Shown here piece by piece: positions 1-6,692 of a DNA stretch of 7,182 nucleotides. Position 1 is the first letter of the stretch; every line of letters starts with the position of its first letter. The notes below the pieces were generated by a model. That model saw only the letters and a program-made list of their open reading frames with translations. It searched no databases and was not told the origin of the DNA. The translations under genes were made by a program, and so were the position numbers. The DNA lies in assembly GCA_023264075.1 (NCBI GenBank), contig JALQTG010000196.1:1-7182 (forward strand), in the 5' to 3' direction. This DNA is from Crocinitomicaceae bacterium. GTDB lineage: Bacteria > Bacteroidota > Bacteroidia > Flavobacteriales_D > Crocinitomicaceae.

Positions 1-1908
1 CAACTGTTTAATTTGGAAATCAATACACATTATTGACCCTAATTCTCCTAGTTGAATTTCAGTACCGGGATTATCCCCCATATAGCAATCTGCGATTTCG
101 CCAACAAGTTTATTCAATGAATGATGTTCGAAGCTGGCGGCTTTAGATAACCCCGCATAATTGAGTAGATCATCGATAAGTACCTGCATACGCTTAGCGG
201 CTGCATCTATTCTTACGAAGTACATTGATTGCTGCTCATTTAAAGACTCACTTTCTTCCTTAATCTGATCAATAAATAACCGGATTTTTCGCAAAGGTTC
301 TTTCATATCATGACTGCTGATCCAATTGAATTGATTCAATTCTTCATTGGCCTGTTGCAGTTCAGCATTTAATTTTTCATAACGTTCTTTCTGGAACGTA
401 ATATTTTTGATGTAAATCTCTCGTTCTACATAAGCACCTAATCGCAATCCCGCTTGAATTTCGTGCGCTTTCCACACCTCGGATTTTCCTTCTACTAATT
501 CCTCCCATGCTTCGAAAGACGCTCTTGGAGTAAGCGAAGTACTTTTAGCTAAAGCTTCATTGCGATCTCCACCCCACTTCTTACCTTCGGAAAGCTGAGC
601 ACGAAACCACATAATTGCACTGTTCGATTCATCGTCTAGCGAATAGTACAAAATACCACTTGCACTTGATGTAAAGTCAACCGCATGCGCATAATAAGTT
701 GAAAATTGAGCCGATTGAAACACCCGTTCATAGTTGGATTTCATCCACGACTGTATCCCAACTATTTGCTCAGCTGTAGGCACAGTTCCGTAGGTAAATA
801 ATTTGCCGTTTTTTAAAACCGCCCCACCAGTAGAACCTGTTAATCCAATAAAGTAAGAAGTTGAAGCTATCGACTGAAAAATATCCTTGCTTTTGTATGC
901 CTCTTCAATTATGGATTGGTAGATATGTTCTTTTTCTTGCACTTCCCCATAGTTTTCCGAACGCTCCCAATGGTGGATGTGCGATGCCATAAACTGCACC
1001 TGTAGTTGCGCCGATTGTCGTCTAAATGGAGAAATATAGCGCGGTTCATGATGATGGCAAGCAACAAGACCCCAAAGACGTTGGCCGATCATGATGGAAA
1101 GACTCATGGTTGCGGTGACTCCCATGTTCTTGAGGTATTCGATGTGAATGGGAGAAACACTCCTCAATATACTATCGCCTAGGTCGATTGACGCGTGGGT
1201 AAGTGATTCGTTTAATGTACACAAGGCCACTGGCTTTTGATTCACGTCAACGAGGATACGGATGGGAGATTTTTTATACAACTCACGCGCTTGTGGCGGA
1301 ATGTCCGTATGTGGGTAATTCAACCCTAGAAAAGGTTCCAAACCTTCTTTTAGACTTTCCGCAAAAACCTCTCCATTGAAATCCTCGTCAAATTTATACA
1401 CCATCACGCGGTCGTATCCTAAAAGGGCTCTTATTTTCTCGGTAATCGCTTGACAATAGCTTTTAAAATCATCGTATTGATTAACAATCTCAATAAAACT
1501 TAGGGACTGGTTGATCACATCTACCCCAGGTTGTTCTACCTCCGTTATTTTCTCGACGGCTAGAAAAAGGAAATCGTCTTTTACGGACACCTCCAGTTGA
1601 TGAGGTTCTTCCCGGAGCGTAATCGTTCTAGTAAGACAATCTTCAGGATGTGCGCAAAACGCTCTCCAGTTGTCTAACGATACAGCCCCATTAAAGAAGG
1701 TAGAAATCTTTTCTCCAGAAAATGATAAAATTTCAGCAACACTATACTCAAAAAATTCATGGACATTTTCACTACAAAATATAGGTGTCAAAAGCTGTTT
1801 ATCCAATACGATTAAACATCCAAATGCTTGGACATTCCCCAATAAGTGTATCGGTTCGTCTGCACATCTTTTCAGGTCTTCGTATCCTTTAAATTGAATT
1901 TTTTTCAT
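1..1908 (-). CDS. bphP: Bacteriophytochrome sensor histidine kinase (partial, C-terminus beyond window)
   Basis: A red/far-red photoreceptor kinase; 636 codons are visible without a stop and the frame runs off the left edge. An N-terminal PAS-like domain (about 10-120) carries CADEPIHLLGNVQAFG, placing Cys15 where bacteriophytochromes attach biliverdin. The GAF domain (about 140-310) shows Tyr171, the YPHTDIPPQAR motif with Asp202, SPIHIEYL with His255, and ACHHH with His285, all in the positions expected around the chromophore. The PHY domain (about 320-500) has the tongue motifs WGG (445-447) and PRASF (461-465). A short coiled-coil linker (about 505-525) leads into a HisKA H-box, SSHDMKEPLRKI, with phospho-acceptor His533. 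The ATP-binding domain must lie past the edge and cannot be checked. ATG at 1908 is chosen because it precedes the Cys motif by the usual short distance and has GGAG upstream. The start overlaps the heme oxygenase gene by 20 bases. The usual IQPHG motif reads VQAFG here, nearer the PFG form of plant phytochromes. The family assignment is secure; light response is inferred. Confidence 0.95.
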   Translation of the reverse strand, partial: MKKIQFKGYEDLKRCADEPIHLLGNVQAFGCLIVLDKQLLTPIFCSENVHEFFEYSVAEILSFSGEKISTFFNGAVSLDNWRAFCAHPEDCLTRTITLREEPHQLEVSVKDDFLFLAVEKITEVEQPGVDVINQSLSFIEIVNQYDDFKSYCQAITEKIRALLGYDRVMVYKFDEDFNGEVFAESLKEGLEPFLGLNYPHTDIPPQARELYKKSPIRILVDVNQKPVALCTLNESLTHASIDLGDSILRSVSPIHIEYLKNMGVTATMSLSIMIGQRLWGLVACHHHEPRYISPFRRQSAQLQVQFMASHIHHWERSENYGEVQEKEHIYQSIIEEAYKSKDIFQSIASTSYFIGLTGSTGGAVLKNGKLFTYGTVPTAEQIVGIQSWMKSNYERVFQSAQFSTYYAHAVDFTSSASGILYYSLDDESNSAIMWFRAQLSEGKKWGGDRNEALAKSTSLTPRASFEAWEELVEGKSEVWKAHEIQAGLRLGAYVEREIYIKNITFQKERYEKLNAELQQANEELNQFNWISSHDMKEPLRKIRLFIDQIKEESESLNEQQSMYFVRIDAAAKRMQVLIDDLLNYAGLSKAASFEHHSLNKLVGEIADCYMGDNPGTEIQLGELGSIMCIDFQIKQL

Positions 1909-2470
1909 TGATTATCTCCACTGCTTTCTCCAACGCCAGTCGAACAAAATTAAACATATATTTTGCAGCAGTCACTACATTTTCGCGCTCTTTATCCGGA
2001 ACTGTCGCTAAAAATGCTAAAAATGCATTCCACGAAACTGTGGGTTTTTCGGTTAAGAAGGGGAATTCTGAAACACCTATTCGTGCTTGATGTTTTCCTA
2101 AATGATTCGCGATAAAACGACCTCCCAGTCGCGATCCTTCCATGACATAGATTGCTCCCAAACAACGAATTCCTTCAATTTCTCGAAGGTCAATTGGAGC
2201 ATCTAGAACTAGAGCAGTCAATTGGTGTTGATGTAACTCTTTTTCTAATAAGGACAATCGCTGATTGAATGCCATCTCGGGATAAAAACGCGCTACTTCG
2301 CGATACAAGCTATGTTCAACAGCAGCGTGCAATGCGCAAAAACTTTGAAGGTACTGGAAATAGTCAATCGCGGATACTTCTGCGCTCATCAACCGTAGCG
2401 TGACCTCCCAATTATCCAATTGTTGATGAAGCTCAGCCGTTTCTTTGCGCAATTCCTCCAGTAATGTCAT
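1889..2470 (-). CDS. bphO: Heme oxygenase, biliverdin-producing (BphO type)
   Basis: A 193-residue soluble heme oxygenase, the usual length for bacterial members. The family oxidatively opens heme to biliverdin, releasing CO and iron and needing an external electron donor. The N-terminal motif LRKETAELHQQLD places His15 as the expected proximal heme ligand. The distal-helix signature GAIYVMEGSRLGG (105-117) gives the glycine-rich kink that covers the heme. No membrane segment or signal peptide is seen, so it is cytosolic. ATG at 2470 starts 3 bases after the response regulator stop, and the stop at 1889 lies inside the phytochrome gene. Its position directly before a phytochrome with a biliverdin-type N-terminal cysteine indicates that it supplies the chromophore. 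A role in iron release from heme is the alternative, but no heme-uptake genes are nearby. Regiospecificity (IX-alpha) is inferred from the partner, not from the sequence. Confidence 0.92.
   Translation of the reverse strand: MTLLEELRKETAELHQQLDNWEVTLRLMSAEVSAIDYFQYLQSFCALHAAVEHSLYREVARFYPEMAFNQRLSLLEKELHQHQLTALVLDAPIDLREIEGIRCLGAIYVMEGSRLGGRFIANHLGKHQARIGVSEFPFLTEKPTVSWNAFLAFLATVPDKERENVVTAAKYMFNFVRLALEKAVEIINEKNSI
1916..1919 (-). promoter_or_regulatory. Shine-Dalgarno site for bphP inside bphO
   Basis: GGAG on the minus strand lies 7 bases before the phytochrome ATG at 1908, within the last codons of the heme oxygenase gene. The other starts in this window have no clear purine-rich site. 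This one supports the chosen start and suggests that translation of the phytochrome is initiated or coupled as ribosomes finish the heme oxygenase. Confidence 0.55.
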
Positions 2471-2473
2471 AGG

Positions 2474-2866
2474 TTATTTTAGGTAGACACCAATTTCATG
2501 GACTAATTCGTCGATGGATGAAGGTTTTGTGATAAATGCAGTGGCACCTGCTTTAAGACATTCGTTCACGTCATCAGGGTTGTTGGAAGTCGAATAAATG
2601 ACTACGGGAAGATCAGCAATGGCTTCTGCGTTGCGAATTTCTTTAAGCGCGGTTAACCCGTTTGTTTTTGGCATATTTAAATCCAAAAAGACCATAAAAA
2701 TATCTTTTTGATTCATTTTCTTCATTTCTAGCTCTCCTTTTTCATACGAAGGGAAAGCCTTTAATTGAAACTTTGGAAAGTATTTCTTGATGGCCGTTGA
2801 AAAAATCAATCGGTCGTCATCATCGTCGTCAATTAATACACAGGTATATTTCGCAGCTTCTGCCAT
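2474..2866 (-). CDS. Single-domain response regulator (Rcp1/CheY-like receiver)
   Basis: A 130-residue protein made only of a receiver domain, with no DNA-binding or enzymatic output. All expected active-site residues are present: the acidic patch at the end of strand 1 (Asp13-Asp14, within a run of six Asp, 13-18), phospho-acceptor Asp62 in FLDLNMPKTNG, the Ser/Thr switch at STS (92-94), and Lys114 in ITKPSS. The DDDxDD pattern and the extended loop after the acceptor helix resemble the stand-alone receivers often encoded next to phytochromes, such as cyanobacterial Rcp1. It lies 3 bases after the AsmA-like gene and 3 bases before the heme oxygenase gene. Inferred role: it receives phosphate from the phytochrome kinase encoded two genes downstream and passes the signal by protein contact or through a phosphorelay. 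The partner is not encoded in the visible DNA. The ATG at 2866 is the natural start, as it leaves the usual few residues before strand 1. Confidence 0.93.
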   Translation of the reverse strand: MAEAAKYTCVLIDDDDDDRLIFSTAIKKYFPKFQLKAFPSYEKGELEMKKMNQKDIFMVFLDLNMPKTNGLTALKEIRNAEAIADLPVVIYSTSNNPDDVNECLKAGATAFITKPSSIDELVHEIGVYLK

Positions 2867-2869
2867 TCT

Positions 2870-5764
2870 CTATTCTAGTTTATCGGCTTTCGCGCGCGCT
2901 TCTGCCATAATTTGGTCCGCCCTTTTCTGGGCCTCAGTTTCAATTTTATTCGCTTTATCGTTGGCCTCCGATCGAATTTTGTTCGCCGAAATTTCTGCTG
3001 CCTTGAGCTTTAGCGGATTTGATCCCGCTTGATCGATTAATCGCTGTCCATTGATTTCTCCCTCACTACGTGTCTTGTCGGCAAGTACTTTTGCATCTGC
3101 GACGAGTTTATCCGCTTGTTTCTGAGCGTCATCAATCAACTTCTGTTTCCGTTTTTGCAACTCCGCATTGACATCTTCAATTTTATCATCAATCACGGCT
3201 TTTACCGTATCTTTTAGTTCTTCCACCTTTTCATTTACAAGGTCCTTAACGGCGTCTTTCATATCACCACCGAGTGCCATTAATTGCTCTTTAAAGTCGG
3301 TCTGAATTTTTGGATCAGTCACCGTATTTGTTAAAAGCGCATTCACAGGGATTACAGCAGGTAATTCTTTCATTTTAAATCCTGGAATCTTTTGAGCCGC
3401 AGCGACTGCCTTTTCTGCAGCGTCTAAAATTCCTTTCGGCACATAACTTTTCGGCACATCTAATTTCAAGCGGTAATCAATCGCCTGCTCAAATGTGGTA
3501 TATCCGTCAACCACACTCGCATTAATTTGTCCCATTTTCACATTTAACGGCTCTTTTAGGTTGATTTTTCCATCGCTAAATTCAAAGGAAGAGCGAATAT
3601 TCTTAAAGGTACCGTTCTTAATTTCATCAATATCCAACACCTCCGATAAACGCTCAATAGGTTTAAAACCTGCAATCTGAACTTCTTTGGTTGATAACGT
3701 TCCAGCACCCGTTAATGAATTATACACCGGTTCAAAATCCGGCTTCAATTCACCGGTCATCGTAAAGTCGGAGCTCACTTTACCTTGCGCGTATTTCGCA
3801 ATTGGGGCTAATTTGTCAATCGTTACAAAGTTGGTCGCCAGCTGATTGATATCGACCTCGTTCAATTTGTATGCGAAATCAAACTTAGGTTCTTGATGAT
3901 TTTGTGTATTGTACTTACCATTCAGTCCGATTTCTCCGTCGAGTGCTTTCATGGTTAAGTTATCGAGTGAAGCAATTTCATCCTTCAATGTTACTTGCCC
4001 TTTCACATCATTAATGACCATTCCGTCATACGCAAGTTTTCCGATTGTGGTAGATAATCCAAAATCAATATTCCCAGGAATAAGTAAAGGCTCTGCCTCT
4101 TCAGTCCCTTCAGGTGAAGCACTTGCATCTGCCGTTTCAGTTTCTTCTGATGTTGGCATTAGTGCATCTAAGTCTAAATTGGCCGAATTGAAATTAAAGT
4201 TTCCTTTTAGCGGTTCATCACGGAAAACGTATCCCATGTAATTCTCGACATCTCCTTTCATTTGAAAATCGGAAGCCCCCATTTTTCCCTCTAGATTGTC
4301 CAGTTTTAAAGCTTGAGGTGAAAATAAAAAGCGCATCACAGACACATCAATGGGGTCAGGAAAATCTCCCGAACCATATCTAAAGTCCGCAAGCTCGAGT
4401 ACCCCTTCCGCCTTGAAGGCTTCATAATCTTCACGCTCCAGGGCAGAAATCCTTCCATCAATACTTAGATCAGATGTTAACACCCCATTGTAGGTCTCTC
4501 CTTCGGCTAAGGGCATGACTTGTCCAATTTTACTCAAATCGACGTTGGCTAGAATGTGGGATTTCAGGTAAGGATCTGACATTGGGTTTCGCATCAGCAA
4601 ATTCATATCCATTTCATTGCCTGCGAATTCTGCATGAAATTTAGATACCTCGAGTACCATTTTATCTAAATCTTCTCCTCCTGGGAAATTAGAAGAAGCG
4701 AACAGCGTGATTTTCTCAATGGCTGCTGGGGCATCTGGATAATTGATGGATGCCGCTGAGATATCCGTTTTAAAATCCCAAGCTGGAAGATTTTTCTCAT
4801 CCATTTTACCGGACACTTTACCCGTTAATGCCATACTTCCAGAAGCAATCATTCCTTCATACCCCGAATGATAAAACGCAGGTATTAAGGAAAGTAAATC
4901 TTTAAATGTAGCTTTTTCTGCATTTAGCGAGATATCCATATCATCGTAGCCATCGAACATCTCGTAATAACCATCAAAGGACATTTTCACGGCATTCAAC
5001 TGCAATTCATTTTCTTTTAAGGTATACTTGTCACTTCCCTCTTTAAACTCCATCAACAGGTTCATTACAAAATCTAGTTTCACCTCTGATAAATAGGAAA
5101 TACCGTCCATTTCATAGGTTAATTCGTCGGAACTTGTTACCGTTTCAAAATCAATTACATCAGCGGATAAATCTCCTTTTCCTGTATGATTCAGGTTCAC
5201 GATTTCCGCAAACATATTGCTTAATTCATCTTTGTAATAGACATAACCATTTTCGATGGAATATCCCGTGAGCGTTAAATTAAATGCACTTTCAGTTTCT
5301 TCTTCACCATATTCCTCGGAAATCTCTTCCTCCGTTTTCATGATATCGTAATTTGCTACACCAGATTGTAAAACGCGTACATCAAACTTCGGCTCCACCA
5401 AACGAATTGTACCAATTTCAATGTTATCCCCAGCAATAACGCTCCAAAACCCCAAATTTGCCTCAAACTTCTTGATGTTCATGAGTTGAACCCCTTCGAA
5501 CTGGTCTCTACCTGTTATACTTACGTTCTCAAATTCCAACACCATATTGGGGAACGTACTGAAGAAGGTTAAATCAAAATCTCCAAGGGCTACATCTGCT
5601 TTGAGCATCTTATTTGCTTCTTGCAATGCGATATCTTTCAATTGATCTTTGAACAAAATCGGCACCAGTATGAGGGCGACAACGATCAAAAGCAAGCTAA
5701 CCCCCGACCATTTAAGTAGCCGCTTAACAATACTTTTCTTTTTCGTTTGATTTTTCTCTGTCAT
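2870..5764 (-). CDS. AsmA-family envelope protein with long C-terminal coiled coil
   Basis: A 964-residue protein. A basic N-terminus (KKKSIVKRLLK) precedes one hydrophobic helix (about 20-38), giving an inner-membrane anchor with the rest in the periplasm. Next comes the AsmA-type start: an amphipathic helix (DIALQEANKMLKADVALGDF) followed by FFSTFPNMVLEFENVSI and repeated short beta-strand segments up to about 820. Family members form elongated beta-groove structures linked to outer-membrane assembly or lipid transport. An acidic, low-complexity linker (about 537-560) divides the beta-rich part in two. Residues 836-964 are predicted coiled coil, rich in Ala, Lys, Glu and Asp, with an 11-residue repeat; this is not a standard part of AsmA proteins. 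It is the first gene of the minus-strand block, with its stop 3 bases from the response regulator ATG. The AsmA family call is good; the cargo and any tie to light signalling are unknown. Confidence 0.85.
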   Translation of the reverse strand: MTEKNQTKKKSIVKRLLKWSGVSLLLIVVALILVPILFKDQLKDIALQEANKMLKADVALGDFDLTFFSTFPNMVLEFENVSITGRDQFEGVQLMNIKKFEANLGFWSVIAGDNIEIGTIRLVEPKFDVRVLQSGVANYDIMKTEEEISEEYGEEETESAFNLTLTGYSIENGYVYYKDELSNMFAEIVNLNHTGKGDLSADVIDFETVTSSDELTYEMDGISYLSEVKLDFVMNLLMEFKEGSDKYTLKENELQLNAVKMSFDGYYEMFDGYDDMDISLNAEKATFKDLLSLIPAFYHSGYEGMIASGSMALTGKVSGKMDEKNLPAWDFKTDISAASINYPDAPAAIEKITLFASSNFPGGEDLDKMVLEVSKFHAEFAGNEMDMNLLMRNPMSDPYLKSHILANVDLSKIGQVMPLAEGETYNGVLTSDLSIDGRISALEREDYEAFKAEGVLELADFRYGSGDFPDPIDVSVMRFLFSPQALKLDNLEGKMGASDFQMKGDVENYMGYVFRDEPLKGNFNFNSANLDLDALMPTSEETETADASASPEGTEEAEPLLIPGNIDFGLSTTIGKLAYDGMVINDVKGQVTLKDEIASLDNLTMKALDGEIGLNGKYNTQNHQEPKFDFAYKLNEVDINQLATNFVTIDKLAPIAKYAQGKVSSDFTMTGELKPDFEPVYNSLTGAGTLSTKEVQIAGFKPIERLSEVLDIDEIKNGTFKNIRSSFEFSDGKINLKEPLNVKMGQINASVVDGYTTFEQAIDYRLKLDVPKSYVPKGILDAAEKAVAAAQKIPGFKMKELPAVIPVNALLTNTVTDPKIQTDFKEQLMALGGDMKDAVKDLVNEKVEELKDTVKAVIDDKIEDVNAELQKRKQKLIDDAQKQADKLVADAKVLADKTRSEGEINGQRLIDQAGSNPLKLKAAEISANKIRSEANDKANKIETEAQKRADQIMAEARAKADKLE
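2873..3259 (-). repeat. Hendecad (11-residue) coiled-coil repeat region in the AsmA-like protein
   Basis: Residues 836-964 of the AsmA-like protein fall into successive 11-residue units of the form AxxxADKLxxE. Examples are AQKQADKLVAD (880-890), AKVLADKTRSE (891-901), AEISANKIRSE (923-933), ANDKANKIETE (934-944) and AQKRADQIMAE (945-955). An aliphatic residue at unit position 8 recurs from Val843 onward, with occasional substitution (Thr898 in the second example). One unit (913-922, with Pro917) is a residue short and probably marks a kink. The repeat is visible in protein but not as identical DNA copies, so it is old rather than a recent expansion. Confidence 0.75.
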
Positions 5765-5849
5765 TTTTTGGTATTTTGGTCACGCAGTAAAGTAAAATAA
5801 AACTTCTTTCTCATTAATTAGGAAAGTTAGGTAAAATTAAAATAAAAAC
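5765..5849. promoter_or_regulatory. Divergent intergenic promoter region
   Basis: These 85 A/T-rich bases lie between two divergent start codons, so promoters for both the minus-strand four-gene block and the plus-strand barrel gene are expected here. Read on the minus strand, TAACTTTC (5829-5822) and TAATTTTA close by each differ in one base from the Bacteroidota -7 element TAnnTTTG, but neither has a convincing TTG element at the proper distance upstream. No clear plus-strand -7 element is seen. No strong operator palindrome or riboswitch is visible. The plus-strand start is preceded by an A-rich leader typical of this phylum. Confidence 0.45.
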
Positions 5850-6620
5850 ATGAAGTCGGTAGTTAATTTAACAGATTTTAAACGAAGTTTTATTACATTT
5901 TTAATTTGCTTCACAACGGTCACACTTGATGCTCAAATCATTACCGATACAGCACCAAAAGAAGAGAAGACCAAAAAAGCGAATACCCCGCCACAAAAGA
6001 ATGAATCACCATCATCTGCAGAAATCTATGCCGGCATTTCACCGATGTATACTTTTCGAACGCTCGCAACGAATGAAGGGTTATTTGGTGAACCGATCGG
6101 TGATAGAGCCAATGAGTTTGGAGAATGGGTGTCCTCTTACGGCATTGGTTTGCGTTCTGGCCTTTCAACCCATTTCGTGCTCGATATAGGAGTTAGTTTA
6201 TCCCGAAATCGCGAATCCTTCAGCATCGACGAACCTGATTCACTCAATCAATATTCGAACACGTATCGGCATATTGCAATCCCCATTCAACTGGGGTATA
6301 CCGTAGGTAATGAAGTGGCGTTTTATGCCAGTGTTGGACTTCAACCAAAGGCATTTTTATCTCAGCGCACCGACATACTGTATAAGGATCCGGCGGGATT
6401 TGAAGTGGAAGAAAAAGAAATCGTTCGAGACGGATATAACCAATTTTTAATCGACGCCATTGGACGTGCGGGACTGCGGTTTCAGGCCAACGATAATTAT
6501 GGCCTCTACCTCATGAGCGAAGGGTTTTATCAGCTAACCAATAATTACTCCGATCAAGGCCCCTTTATTCGACGTGCTTTCGGAGTAGGTTTATCGGTTG
6601 GGATACATGTTTATCTGTAA
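5850..6620 (+). CDS. Outer-membrane beta-barrel protein (porin family, PorT-like)
   Basis: A 256-residue secreted protein. Residues 1-28 form a signal peptide: a somewhat long N-region with Lys11-Arg12, a hydrophobic core SFITFLICFTTVTL, and a likely cleavage at LDA|Q. A hydrophilic low-complexity linker rich in Lys, Pro, Asn and Ser follows (about 30-57). From residue 58, alternating polar/aromatic strands such as EIYAGISPMYTF, SYGIGLRSGLS, FVLDIGVSLS, YRHIAIPIQLGYTV, EVAFYASVGLQPKAFL, GRAGLRFQ and YGLYLMSEGFYQLT fit a small barrel of roughly 8 strands. The pattern matches the broad Bacteroidota 'outer membrane beta-barrel' families; RHIAIPIQLGY is typical of them. It ends in HVYL rather than the usual terminal Phe. 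It is transcribed away from the AsmA-like gene and shares its intergenic region. Its cargo or partner is unknown. Confidence 0.8.
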   Translation: MKSVVNLTDFKRSFITFLICFTTVTLDAQIITDTAPKEEKTKKANTPPQKNESPSSAEIYAGISPMYTFRTLATNEGLFGEPIGDRANEFGEWVSSYGIGLRSGLSTHFVLDIGVSLSRNRESFSIDEPDSLNQYSNTYRHIAIPIQLGYTVGNEVAFYASVGLQPKAFLSQRTDILYKDPAGFEVEEKEIVRDGYNQFLIDAIGRAGLRFQANDNYGLYLMSEGFYQLTNNYSDQGPFIRRAFGVGLSVGIHVYL

Positions 6621-6666
6621 GGAAGATTGGGATGGTTTGCAGTAGGCAAAGTGGGTAAAGGTTTGG

Positions 6667-6692
6667 CTAAACTGTGTTTTGATGCAGTTTAG
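6667..6692 (+). terminator. Hairpin, probable terminator of the barrel gene
   Basis: CTAAACTG (6667-6674) and CAGTTTAG (6685-6692) form a perfect 8-base inverted repeat around a 10-base loop. On the plus strand it is followed by an interrupted T-rich stretch (GTTTTGTTG), so it fits a weak intrinsic terminator 46 bases after the barrel gene stop. On the minus strand no T tract follows. The right arm contains the stop codon (6691-6689) of the convergent gene. The stem is low in GC, which lowers confidence. Confidence 0.5.

Noticed and set aside
1670..1897. A plus-strand open frame of 75 codons within the phytochrome gene
   Set aside because: It is antisense to the conserved PAS region containing Cys15 and has no recognisable domain. 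The minus-strand reading is clearly the coding one.
2813..2830. Run of six Asp codons in the response regulator, possibly a trinucleotide expansion
   Set aside because: Stand-alone receivers of this type usually carry DDDxDD at this place, so the run is the normal metal-binding acidic patch with one extra Asp.
3909..4241. A plus-strand open frame of 110 codons opposite the AsmA-like gene
   Set aside because: It is fully antisense to the continuous AsmA-like reading frame, and its composition is that expected of a complement shadow.
5907..5909. Cys20 in the barrel protein signal peptide as a lipoprotein lipidation site
   Set aside because: The preceding residues are FLI, with Ile at the -1 position where Gly, Ala or Ser is required. 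A signal peptidase I site at LDA|Q fits better.
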